In this document: positions 55,045-62,105 of the stretch, piece by piece
Position numbering within the stretch: position 1 is the stretch's first letter
Layout of the letters: each line of letters starts with the position of its first letter
Assembly: GCF_014648415.1 (NCBI RefSeq)
Contig: NZ_BMRB01000003.1
Coordinates: 496,001-560,000 of the forward strand
Source: Actinokineospora fastidiosa
GTDB taxonomy: Bacteria > Actinomycetota > Actinomycetes > Mycobacteriales > Pseudonocardiaceae
Direction: 5' to 3'
Length of the DNA stretch: 64,000 nt
Program-made: the position numbers and the translations under genes
Notes under the pieces: generated by a model
The model's database searches: none
What the model saw: only the letters and a program-made list of their open reading frames with translations
Told to the model about the DNA's origin: nothing

Positions 55045-55475
55045 CCCACCGGGACGCCTTCAACGCCGCGCTGGCGCACCTGGTGCCGCAGGCCCACCGG
55101 ATGGGCGTGCGCGCGGTCGAGCTGGAGCCGGGGCGCATCGCGTGCCGGGTTCCGTTGGACGGCAACGGGAACCACATCGGCACGATGTACGCCGGGGTGC
55201 TGTTCACCGTGGCCGAGGTGCTCGGCGGCGGGATCTGCCTCCCGTCGTTCGACCTCACCCGCTACTACCCGGTGGTGCGGTCCGTCCGGATCGACTTCAC
55301 CAAGCCCGCGCGCACGGACGTCGTCGCGGAGGCGGCGCTGGACGGCATCGAGGCGATCAGGACCGAGGTCCAGGCGCACGGCCGGGCCGATTTCACCCTG
55401 AACGCCACATTGCGGGACACCACCGGAATCGTTGTGGCGTCAACGGAAGGGGCGTACCAGCTGCGCGCGCGGTGA
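55041..55475 (+). CDS. Hotdog-fold thioesterase-like protein (DUF4442/PaaI type)
   Basis: 144 residues with a single hotdog domain: GRIACRVPLDGNGNHIGTMYAGVLFTVAEV resembles the DUF4442/YiiD C-terminal class (N-H-x-G-T-M-Y-A-G). The GTG overlaps the idi stop (GTGA), so it is translationally coupled. Could hydrolyse an acyl-CoA or be non-catalytic. Function with Idi is not known. Confidence 0.8.
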   Translation: MTHRDAFNAALAHLVPQAHRMGVRAVELEPGRIACRVPLDGNGNHIGTMYAGVLFTVAEVLGGGICLPSFDLTRYYPVVRSVRIDFTKPARTDVVAEAALDGIEAIRTEVQAHGRADFTLNATLRDTTGIVVASTEGAYQLRAR

Positions 55476-55516
55476 GTCATGGGCGCGAGCTGATCAACAT
55501 CCCTACTGTGGACGTC

Positions 55517-56653
55517 GTGCATGTTCTCTTCTCATCGCTGTCCGCGTACGGACACACCTATCCCCTACTGCCCCTCGCCCGCGCGATGGCCGCCCGCGGC
55601 GACCGCGTCACCTTCGCCACCGGGCCGGAGTTCACCGCGCTGCTGACCAAACTCGGGTTCGGCACCGCCGAGGTCGGCCTGGACATCGGCGCGGCGTTCG
55701 GCCAGGCCGTCGCCGAGGAGGGCGCCGAGGTCGACTTCCGCAACCCGGAGGACCCCGCAGCGGCGCGGGCGATCGGCCGGGTCTTCGGCAGCCTGATGCC
55801 GAGGAAGTTCGCCGAGGACCTCGGCCCGGTGCTCGACCGGGACACCCCCGACCTCGTCGTCTACGAGGTCGCCAACCCGGGCGCGGCGATCGCGGCCAAG
55901 GCCCGGGGCATCCGGGCCGTCGGCCACGGCATCAGCCGGGGCGACTTCGGCGAGCTGCTTCCCGAGCTGCCGGGGCTGCTGAGCGCCGTCGCCGCGGACT
56001 TCGGCGTCGACCTGTCGACGGACGCGCTGCTGGAAGACGACCTCTACCTCGACATCTATCCGGCGTCGCTGCAGGACTCGCTGCGCCCGAACCGGCAGCC
56101 GCTGCGCCCGGTCGCCTTCGCCGAGCCCGGCGACCTGCCCGCGTGGGTCACCGCCCACGAGAAGCCGCTGGTGTACCTGACGCTGGGCACCGCGTTCGGC
56201 AAGCTGGAGGTGCTGCGCACCGCCATCGACGGCCTGGCGAGGCTGCCGGTGAACGTGCTGGTCGCCGCCGGTCCCGCGGTGGACGCCGAGGAGCTGCGCG
56301 ACCTGCCCGCGGCGGTGACGGTGCTGCCGTGGGTGCCGCAGGCCGACCTGCTCCCGCACACCGACCTGGTCGTGCACCACGGCGGGTCCGGCACGACGCT
56401 CGGCGCGCTCGCCGCGGGCCTGCCGCAGCTGTTCCTGCCGCAGGGCGCCGACCAGTTCGTCAACGCCGATGCGGTGACGGCGGCGGGCATCTCCCGGACG
56501 CTGAAGGGCGACGCGGCGACCGCCGACGCCCTCGCGGAGGCGGCGGGCGCGCTGCTGTCGGACACCGAGGCACGGGCGGCGGTGGCGCGGGTCGCGGCCG
56601 AGATCGCGGCGATGCCGGGGCCGGACGAGGTCGCGGAATCGCTCGCGCGCTGA
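55517..56653 (+). CDS. GT1 (UGT/macrolide-type) glycosyltransferase
   Basis: 378-residue GT-B glycosyltransferase. The N-terminal acceptor half begins MHVLFSSLSAYGHTYPLLPL; the C-terminal NDP-sugar site has VLPWVPQADLLPHTDLVVHH followed by GGSGTTLGALAAGLPQLFLP, and QGADQFVNADAV. These are signatures of antibiotic- or flavonoid-type glycosyltransferases. GTG 55517 was chosen over GTG 55508 because a TACTGT -10-like hexamer (55504-55509) ends seven bases earlier, suggesting a leaderless mRNA. No natural-product cluster surrounds it, so it may inactivate incoming antibiotics. Confidence 0.88.
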   Translation: MHVLFSSLSAYGHTYPLLPLARAMAARGDRVTFATGPEFTALLTKLGFGTAEVGLDIGAAFGQAVAEEGAEVDFRNPEDPAAARAIGRVFGSLMPRKFAEDLGPVLDRDTPDLVVYEVANPGAAIAAKARGIRAVGHGISRGDFGELLPELPGLLSAVAADFGVDLSTDALLEDDLYLDIYPASLQDSLRPNRQPLRPVAFAEPGDLPAWVTAHEKPLVYLTLGTAFGKLEVLRTAIDGLARLPVNVLVAAGPAVDAEELRDLPAAVTVLPWVPQADLLPHTDLVVHHGGSGTTLGALAAGLPQLFLPQGADQFVNADAVTAAGISRTLKGDAATADALAEAAGALLSDTEARAAVARVAAEIAAMPGPDEVAESLAR

Positions 56654-56715
56654 ACCTACCCGCGAGTTGGTAATACTGCTAGTCTCCGGAACCTGCCGGT
56701 ATCCTAGGAGGCTGC

Positions 56716-57603
56716 ATGCGCAGGGGTCTGGTCATCGGCTGCGGCGGCACCCTGGGGGCCGCGTGGACACTGGGGACACTGATCGCCGTCGAGCAGGCGC
56801 TCGACTGGGACGTCCGCGACGCCGACGTGCTGGTGGGCACGTCGGCGGGCGCGGAGTTCGTCACCGCGCTGGCCTGCGGGCTCGGCACCGCCGACCTGCT
56901 CGACGCCTGGCTCGGCCGCCCCGGCGCGCACCCGGCGCTGGTCGCGCACCTGGCCGAGGCGCCGCCGCCGCTCCCGCCGCTGCCCGCGCCCCGGCTCACC
57001 GCCCCGGGGCTGGCCCGGCGGCGCGACCTGCCGTGGCCGACGCGGCTGAGCGGACTCGCGCCCGTCGGACGCGGTGACGCCCGGCGCTTCGACACGCTGG
57101 CCGCCCGGCTCTGCCCGGGCGGCTGGCTGCCGCACCCGGCCGCCTGGCTGGTCGCGGTGGACGCCACGGCCGGGGAGCGGGTCGCGTTCGGCTCCCCCGG
57201 CGCGCCCGAGGCCACGGTCGGCGAGGCGCTGCGGGCGTCGTGGGCGATCCCCGGCTGGATGCCGCCGGTCGACCTGCGCGGCAGGCGCTACCTCGACGGC
57301 GGCGCGTACTCGCCGACCTCGGCCGACCTGGTGTCCACTGCGGACCTCGACCACGTGGTCGTGCTCGCCCCCATGGCCGCGGGCCGGGACCCGCTGCGCC
57401 GGTACATGGCCGCCCGGCTGGACCGCGAGGAGGACGCGCTGCGCGCTCGCGGGGTGTCCGTGCTGAGGCTCGCGCCGAGCCCGGAGGACCTCGCCGCGAT
57501 CGGCCCCAACCCGATGGCGCGCCGCCGCGCGCTGACCGTGCTGGAGACGGCGCTGCGCACCGGCCGCCGCGCGCTCCCCCTGTCCGCCAAGGAGTCCGTG
57601 TGA
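56716..57603 (+). CDS. Patatin-like phospholipase / acylhydrolase
   Basis: 295 residues. Oxyanion segment GCGGTLGAAW (8-17), nucleophile S43 in VGTSAG, and catalytic D194 in YLDGGAYSP make a complete Ser-Asp dyad. SD TAGGAGG precedes the ATG. The stop overlaps the monooxygenase start (GTGA). A lipase/esterase coupled to a Baeyer-Villiger monooxygenase would cleave the ester that the monooxygenase makes from a ketone. Confidence 0.88.
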   Translation: MRRGLVIGCGGTLGAAWTLGTLIAVEQALDWDVRDADVLVGTSAGAEFVTALACGLGTADLLDAWLGRPGAHPALVAHLAEAPPPLPPLPAPRLTAPGLARRRDLPWPTRLSGLAPVGRGDARRFDTLAARLCPGGWLPHPAAWLVAVDATAGERVAFGSPGAPEATVGEALRASWAIPGWMPPVDLRGRRYLDGGAYSPTSADLVSTADLDHVVVLAPMAAGRDPLRRYMAARLDREEDALRARGVSVLRLAPSPEDLAAIGPNPMARRRALTVLETALRTGRRALPLSAKESV

Positions 57604-59090
57604 CCGACCACGACGTGGTGATCATCGGCGCTGGCGCGTCCGGGATCGGGGCCGCGGTCAAGCTGCTGGGCCAGGGCGTGCGCGACTTCGTGGTCCTGGA
57701 GAAGGCCGACGGCGTCGGCGGGACCTGGCGGGCCAACACCTATCCCGGCTGCGCCTGCGACGTGCCGTCGGCGCTGTACTCGTTCTCGTTCGCGCCGAAC
57801 CCGGCGTGGACGCGCGCCTTCGCCGGGCAGCCGGAGATCCTGGACTACCTGCGCGACGTGGCGACCCGGTACGGGGTCACGCCGCACGTGCGCTTCGGCA
57901 CGGAGCTGACCAGGGCGCAGTGGGACGACACGGCGCGGCGGTGGGTGCTGGAGACCACCCGGGGCCGGTTCACCGCGCGGCTGGTGATCGCCGGGGCCGG
58001 GCCGTGGAACGAGCCGCTGATCCCCGACCTGCCCGGGCTGCTGGACTTCCCGGGCGAGGTGTTCCACTCGGCGTGGTGGAACCACGACTACGACCTGCGC
58101 GGCAAGCGGGTCGCGGTGGTGGGCAGCGGCGCGTCGGCGGTGCAGTTCGTGCCGCGCATCCAGCCGCACGTGGCGTCGTTGCACCTGTTCCAGCGGACCG
58201 CGCAGTGGGTGCTGCCGAAGCCGGACCACCACGTGCCGCGCGTGGAGCGGTATCTGCTGCGGCGTTTCCCGGCCCTGCAGCGCGCGCTGCGGTCGGCGGA
58301 GTACCTGGGGATGGAGGCGCTGGGCGTCGGGTTCCGGCACCCGGCCGTCCTGCGCGCGGTCCAGGCGGTCGGCCGGGCGCACCTGCTGGCGACCGTCCGT
58401 GACCCGGCGCTGCGCCGCGCGCTGACCCCGGACTACACGTTGGGGTGCAAGCGTTTGCTGTTCTCCAACGAGTACTACCCGGCGCTGACCCGGCCCAACG
58501 TGCGGGTGCACCCGCACGCGGTGCGGTCGGTCGAGGGCTCCACCGTGGTCGGGACGGACGGGTCCCGCTCCGAGGTGGACTGCGTCATCCTGGGCACCGG
58601 CTTCCGCATCCTGGACATGCCGGTGGCCGAGCGGGTCTTCGACGCCGATGGCCGCTCGCTCGCCGACCACTGGCGCGGCAGCCCGAGCGCCTACCTGGGG
58701 ACGACGGTGAGCGGCTTCCCGAACGCGTTCCTGCTGCTGGGGCCGAACCTGGGCACCGGGCACTCCTCGGCGTTCATGATCCTGGAGGCGCAGCTGGCGT
58801 ACGTGATGGACGCCGTGCGCACCATCCGCGCCGCTGGGTGGTCCAGTGTGGACGTCCGGCCCGAGGTGCAGGCGGCCTACGACGCTGAGGTGCAGGCCGC
58901 GCTGCCGAGCACGGTCTACAACGCGGGCGGCTGCTCCAGCTACTACCTCGACGTCAACGGGCGCAACAGCTTCAGCTGGCCGTGGTCGACCGGCCGGATG
59001 CGCGAGCGCATCCGCGTGTTCGACCCGGCCGCCTACACCGTGCGCGCCGAGTCAGACCACAGCGATCGTCCCCTGGGCGACCGCGCATAG
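57600..59090 (+). CDS. Flavin-dependent Baeyer-Villiger-type monooxygenase
   Basis: 496 residues. FAD site VVIIGAGASGIGAAVKLL near the start, GGTWRANTYPGCACDVPSAL, the class B fingerprint FPGEVFHSAWWN (F-x-G-x3-H-x3-W) and the NADPH site VAVVGSGASAVQFVPRI. C-terminal LGPNLGTGHSSAFMILEAQL is typical. Closest in style to EtaA/cyclohexanone-type ketone monooxygenases. The last fingerprint position is Asn where Pro or Asp is usual. The GTG overlaps the patatin stop; the 3' end overlaps a convergent thioesterase gene by 39 bp. Confidence 0.9.
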   Translation: MTDHDVVIIGAGASGIGAAVKLLGQGVRDFVVLEKADGVGGTWRANTYPGCACDVPSALYSFSFAPNPAWTRAFAGQPEILDYLRDVATRYGVTPHVRFGTELTRAQWDDTARRWVLETTRGRFTARLVIAGAGPWNEPLIPDLPGLLDFPGEVFHSAWWNHDYDLRGKRVAVVGSGASAVQFVPRIQPHVASLHLFQRTAQWVLPKPDHHVPRVERYLLRRFPALQRALRSAEYLGMEALGVGFRHPAVLRAVQAVGRAHLLATVRDPALRRALTPDYTLGCKRLLFSNEYYPALTRPNVRVHPHAVRSVEGSTVVGTDGSRSEVDCVILGTGFRILDMPVAERVFDADGRSLADHWRGSPSAYLGTTVSGFPNAFLLLGPNLGTGHSSAFMILEAQLAYVMDAVRTIRAAGWSSVDVRPEVQAAYDAEVQAALPSTVYNAGGCSSYYLDVNGRNSFSWPWSTGRMRERIRVFDPAAYTVRAESDHSDRPLGDRA

Positions 59091-59462
59091 CGTTTCGGTC
59101 CCCGCGTCGTCGACCGTCGAGATGTCGCAGCGGCACACCACCCGGGTCCGACCGGCGCGGACGACCCGGGCGTGCGCGCGCAGCGTCCGCCCGGTGGCCG
59201 GGCGCAGGTAGTCGATGGACAACCCCGACGTGACCAGGTTCGCGCCCGCAGCGGCGCCCGCGGCGAAGGTGAGCGCGTTGTCCGCCAGGTAGCTCAGCAC
59301 CCCGCCGTGCACGAAGCCGTGCTGCTGGCGCAGGTCGTCGCGGACGTCCAACTCCAGGACGGCCTCGCCGTCGCCGAAGGACACCATGCGTGCGCCGAGC
59401 AGCCTGCTGAACGGCTGCGCCGCCAGGACGTCCTGGGCCAAGGACAGGTCGAGCGTCTGCAT
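59052..59462 (-). CDS. PaaI-family hotdog thioesterase
   Basis: 136 residues. The PaaI/HGG signature is DLRQQHGFVHGGVLSYLADN, with SGLSIDYLRPATGRTLRAHA behind it. It would hydrolyse acyl-CoA or aryl-CoA esters. ATG 59462 is preceded by GAGG. It is divergent from a MarR gene across a perfect 22-bp palindrome, so probably repressed by that MarR, and its 3' end overlaps the monooxygenase on the other strand. Confidence 0.88.
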   Translation of the reverse strand: MQTLDLSLAQDVLAAQPFSRLLGARMVSFGDGEAVLELDVRDDLRQQHGFVHGGVLSYLADNALTFAAGAAAGANLVTSGLSIDYLRPATGRTLRAHARVVRAGRTRVVCRCDISTVDDAGTETLCAVAQGTIAVV

Positions 59463-59468
59463 CCCCAC

Positions 59469-59490
59469 CTCACTTCGATAGTGAAGTGAG
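59469..59490. promoter_or_regulatory. MarR operator, perfect 22-bp palindrome
   Basis: CTCACTTC-GATAGT-GAAGTGAG, 8-bp arms without mismatch, in the 65-bp region between divergent thioesterase and MarR genes. The length and the internal TTC...GAA arrangement fit a MarR dimer site. Confidence 0.75.
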
Positions 59491-59527
59491 AATGGCGCGC
59501 GGGCCCGGCTGCTGTCAACATCACGGG

Positions 59528-59953
59528 GTGGCCGAACCAGACCAGCGCCTGTTCTTCCTGCTCCAGCGCGCCGCCCACACCCTGCGCGTCGCCGCGGACC
59601 GCCGGTGCGTCGCGGCGGCGGGCGTCACCACCGCCCAGGTCGGGGCGCTGTTCGCGGTCCGGGAGCGGCCGGGGATCACCCAGCGGGAGCTGGCGGGCGC
59701 GCTCGGGCTGCGCGAGTCGGCGGTCACCGCGCTCGTCGGCCGGATCAGCGCGGCCGGGCTCGTCACCCGCGCCGCCCACCCGCGCGAGCACCGCGCGGTG
59801 GTGCTGGAGCTGTCCGAGAAGGGCGTCGCCGCGCTCGACGCCGTCCGCCCCGAGATCGACCGCTTCAACGCCGACCTGCGCGCCCTGCTGGGCGAGCGCG
59901 GGTTCAGCCAGACCGCGGACGCGCTCCATCGGCTGGCGCACTGGCAGGGGTGA
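59528..59953 (+). CDS. MarR-family transcriptional regulator
   Basis: 141 residues. Winged-helix core ITQRELAGALGLRESAVTAL and the wing with GLVTRAAHPREHRAVVLELS (D/E-x-R-x3 motif partly altered: HPREHR). GTG 59528 gives MAEPDQRLFFLLQRAAHTLR. Divergent from the PaaI-like thioesterase; the intergenic palindrome suggests joint autoregulation. The last 50 bp overlap the 3' end of a convergent methyltransferase gene. Confidence 0.88.
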   Translation: MAEPDQRLFFLLQRAAHTLRVAADRRCVAAAGVTTAQVGALFAVRERPGITQRELAGALGLRESAVTALVGRISAAGLVTRAAHPREHRAVVLELSEKGVAALDAVRPEIDRFNADLRALLGERGFSQTADALHRLAHWQG

Positions 59954-60746
59954 GCTTGCTGGCGGTCACCACGAAGTAGTCCAGCAGCCCGTCACGCCAC
60001 GCCGTGAGGTACCGGCGCGGCCAGGTGCCCTCGGGTTGGCCGAGCTGGGCGACCCAGGCGTCCAGGCCGGGCCAGACGTGCTCGCCGATGGACTCCGCCG
60101 CGATGTCGGCGAACCCGGCGGCGGCCAGGTCGTCGAGGAACGCGGGCAGCGGGTGCTCGCGGTCGACGCCCTCGGCGAAGGGCTCCAGCAGCCTCGGCAG
60201 CGAACCGACGGTGGCCGCGTCCGGGACGAAGAACGTCGCCACCTTGAGCACGCCGCCGTCGACCAGCACCCGGTGGGCCTCGCGGGCGAAGCCCGCGAGG
60301 TCGTCGAAGTGCTGCGCGGCCTCGACGGAGACCACCGCGTCCACGGCCGCGTCCGGGAACGGCAGCGCGTCGGCCGCGCCCTGGCGGAAGGTGAACCGGC
60401 CGCCCGCCGCCGCGATAGCCGCGGCGTTGCGTTCGGCGCAGCGCTGGACCTGCTCGGGGTGCAGGTCGACGCCGTGCAGCTCGGCCGGCCCGCACTCGGC
60501 GAAGGCCCAGCCGGGGCCGACACCCGTGCCCGGACCGACCTCCAGCACCCTGCGGCCCGCTAGGTCGGCGTAGACCAGCCGGTAGAGCGCCAGCTGGCTC
60601 CTGACGCGGTCCGCCTCGCTGATCGGCCGGTCGACCGGGATGCCGCGCCAGTAGCCGTAGTTGATGAACCCCCCGGCGAAGACGGGGACCGAGCTGAGGT
60701 CGTCCTCGCCGTACATCCTCGCCCGCAATGCCCGCGCGTCCTCCAC
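59904..60746 (-). CDS. SAM-dependent methyltransferase, substrate unknown
   Basis: 280 residues. SAM motif I VLEVGPGTGVGPGWAFAECG, motif II GVDLHPEQVQRC, and VVSVEAAQHFDDLAGFAREA. The N-terminal FINYGYW and the C-terminal WPRRYLTAWRDGLLDYFVV recall small-molecule or polyketide/fatty-acid-type methyltransferases. The GTG at 60746 lies seven bases after a -10-like TAGCCT on the minus strand and only 23 bp from the divergent MOSC gene. Confidence 0.85.
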   Translation of the reverse strand: MEDARALRARMYGEDDLSSVPVFAGGFINYGYWRGIPVDRPISEADRVRSQLALYRLVYADLAGRRVLEVGPGTGVGPGWAFAECGPAELHGVDLHPEQVQRCAERNAAAIAAAGGRFTFRQGAADALPFPDAAVDAVVSVEAAQHFDDLAGFAREAHRVLVDGGVLKVATFFVPDAATVGSLPRLLEPFAEGVDREHPLPAFLDDLAAAGFADIAAESIGEHVWPGLDAWVAQLGQPEGTWPRRYLTAWRDGLLDYFVVTASKLTPASAPADGARPRSG

Positions 60747-60753
60747 CCCGCCC

Positions 60754-60763
60754 AGGCTAGCTT
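60754..60763. promoter_or_regulatory. Overlapping divergent -10 elements of MOSC and methyltransferase genes
   Basis: The decamer AGGCTAGCTT contains TAGCTT on the plus strand (60758-60763, six bases before the MOSC ATG) and TAGCCT on the minus strand (60759-60754, seven bases before the methyltransferase GTG). They share the palindromic hexamer GCTAGC. Both mRNAs would be leaderless and the two promoters cannot be occupied at once. Confidence 0.6.
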
Positions 60764-60769
60764 CTGCGC

Positions 60770-61567
60770 ATGGGCAGCGTCGTGGGCTTGTTCACCTATC
60801 CGATCAAGGGCTGCGCCCCGGTGGCGTTGGACGACGGCGAGCTGACGCCCGCGGGGCTGCGCCACGACCGGGAGTTCATGGTCACCGGGCCGGACGGGGT
60901 GTTCCGCAGCCAGCGGCGGGACCCCCGGCTCGCGCTGATCCGGCCCGAGGTGCGCGGCGACGAGCTGCGGCTGCGGGCGCCGGGGATCGAGCCGGTGGCC
61001 GTCCCCGTGGACACCGTGGGGCCACGGCGGTCCGTGCGGCTGTTCTCCGCGGACTTCCTGGGCATCGACCAGGGCGCGGAGGCCGCGGAGTGGCTGTCGA
61101 CGGTGTTGGGCGTGCCGAGCAGGCTGGTGCGGGTGCCGCCGGAGCACGACCGGGTCGTCAGCGGCGCGACGCCCGGCACGTCCGGCTGGGCGGACAGCGC
61201 CGCGCTGCACGTGCTGGCCGAGTCGTCGCTGGCCGATCTCAACGCCAGGCTGGCCGAGCCGCTGCCCATGGCGCGGTTCCGGCCGAACATCGTCGTCGAC
61301 GACGTCGCGGGCCCCCACGGCGAGGACCGCGTGCTCGCCGCGGAGGTGGGCACGGCGGCGGTCGCGTTCTGCAAGCCCGCCATCCGGTGCGTGGTCACCG
61401 TCGTGGACCAGGAGACCGGGGTGAAGACCGGCAAGGAGCCCTTGCGCACACTGGCGGGATACCGCCGCCACGAGAGCGGCGGGGTCGCGTTCGGCGCCAA
61501 GTTCTCGGTGACGCGCCCCGGGACGCTGGCCGTGGGCGACGCCTTCACCGTCACCGCCTGGGCATGA
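60770..61567 (+). CDS. MOSC domain protein (MOSC_N + MOSC), molybdenum-cofactor-dependent reductase-like
   Basis: 265 residues. The N-terminal beta-barrel begins VVGLFTYPIKGCAPVALDD, and the MOSC domain has FRPNIVVDD and the cofactor-binding cysteine in FCKPAIRCVVTVVDQETG, as in mARC/YcbX proteins. These reduce N-hydroxylated compounds with Moco. It lacks the C-terminal 2Fe-2S ferredoxin domain found in YcbX. Start by leaderless promoter; followed by a strong terminator. Confidence 0.9.
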   Translation: MGSVVGLFTYPIKGCAPVALDDGELTPAGLRHDREFMVTGPDGVFRSQRRDPRLALIRPEVRGDELRLRAPGIEPVAVPVDTVGPRRSVRLFSADFLGIDQGAEAAEWLSTVLGVPSRLVRVPPEHDRVVSGATPGTSGWADSAALHVLAESSLADLNARLAEPLPMARFRPNIVVDDVAGPHGEDRVLAAEVGTAAVAFCKPAIRCVVTVVDQETGVKTGKEPLRTLAGYRRHESGGVAFGAKFSVTRPGTLAVGDAFTVTAWA

Positions 61568-61569
61568 CG

Positions 61570-61597
61570 AGGGGCGCCCCCGTGCGGGGGCGCCCCT
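61570..61597. terminator. Bidirectional terminator between MOSC and L11-like genes
   Basis: Perfect 12-bp stem AGGGGCGCCCCC / GGGGGCGCCCCT with a four-base loop (GTGC). It lies three bases after the MOSC stop and serves both converging genes. Confidence 0.82.
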
Positions 61598-61619
61598 GAA
61601 GTCCGTCGAAGAACCCTGG

Positions 61620-62048
61620 TCAGTCGGTGACGGTGACGCCCATCGAGCGGGCGGTGCCAGCGACGACCTTGAGGGCGGCCTCGATGGTGGTGGCGTTCAG
61701 GTCGGGCATCTTGCGCTCGGCGATCTCGCGCGCCTGCGCGGCGGTCAGCGTGCCGCCGGACTTGTGGCCGGGGGTGGCCGAGCCGGACTTGGCGCCCAGG
61801 GCCTTGCGGATCAGGAAGGAGGTCGGCGGGGTCTTCAGCCGCAGCTTGTGGCTGCGGTCCTCGAAGACGGTCACCACGACCGGGACGATGTCGCCGCGCT
61901 GGGCGGCGGTGGCCTCGTCGTACTCCAGCTTGATCGCACGCGTGTTGGCGCCGGTCGGGCCGAGCATCTTGCCCAGGTCGACCATGGCGGCGTTGCCCGC
62001 TTCGAGTTCGAGCGTCGCCTCGAACGTCTTCTTCTGCTTCGGTGGCAT
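61620..62048 (-). CDS. Stand-alone, divergent ribosomal protein L11 paralogue
   Basis: 142 residues, the right length for L11. The C-terminal rRNA-binding domain is well conserved (MPDLNATTIEAALKVVAGTA then RSMGVTV). The N-terminal domain aligns (AATAAQRGDIVPVVVTVFED, KTPP), but the universal proline-rich loop (A-N-P-A-P-P-V-G-P-A-L-G) reads NAAMVDLGKMLGPTGAN, so the prolines contacted by thiostrepton are lost, and FCKAYN is IKLEYD. It is not beside nusG, secE or rplA, unlike the housekeeping gene. Possibly a specialised or resistance-type L11, and not the main one. Confidence 0.83.
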   Translation of the reverse strand: MPPKQKKTFEATLELEAGNAAMVDLGKMLGPTGANTRAIKLEYDEATAAQRGDIVPVVVTVFEDRSHKLRLKTPPTSFLIRKALGAKSGSATPGHKSGGTLTAAQAREIAERKMPDLNATTIEAALKVVAGTARSMGVTVTD

Positions 62049-62105
62049 TTCCCGATATCTTCTCTCTACGACGGACCCAACCGGTCAAGGGTACCCTGCC
62101 GCCCA

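Noticed and set aside
61620..62048. This being the housekeeping rplK
   Set aside because: The universally conserved N-terminal proline loop is missing and no nusG, secE or rplA is adjacent; a second rplK elsewhere is expected.
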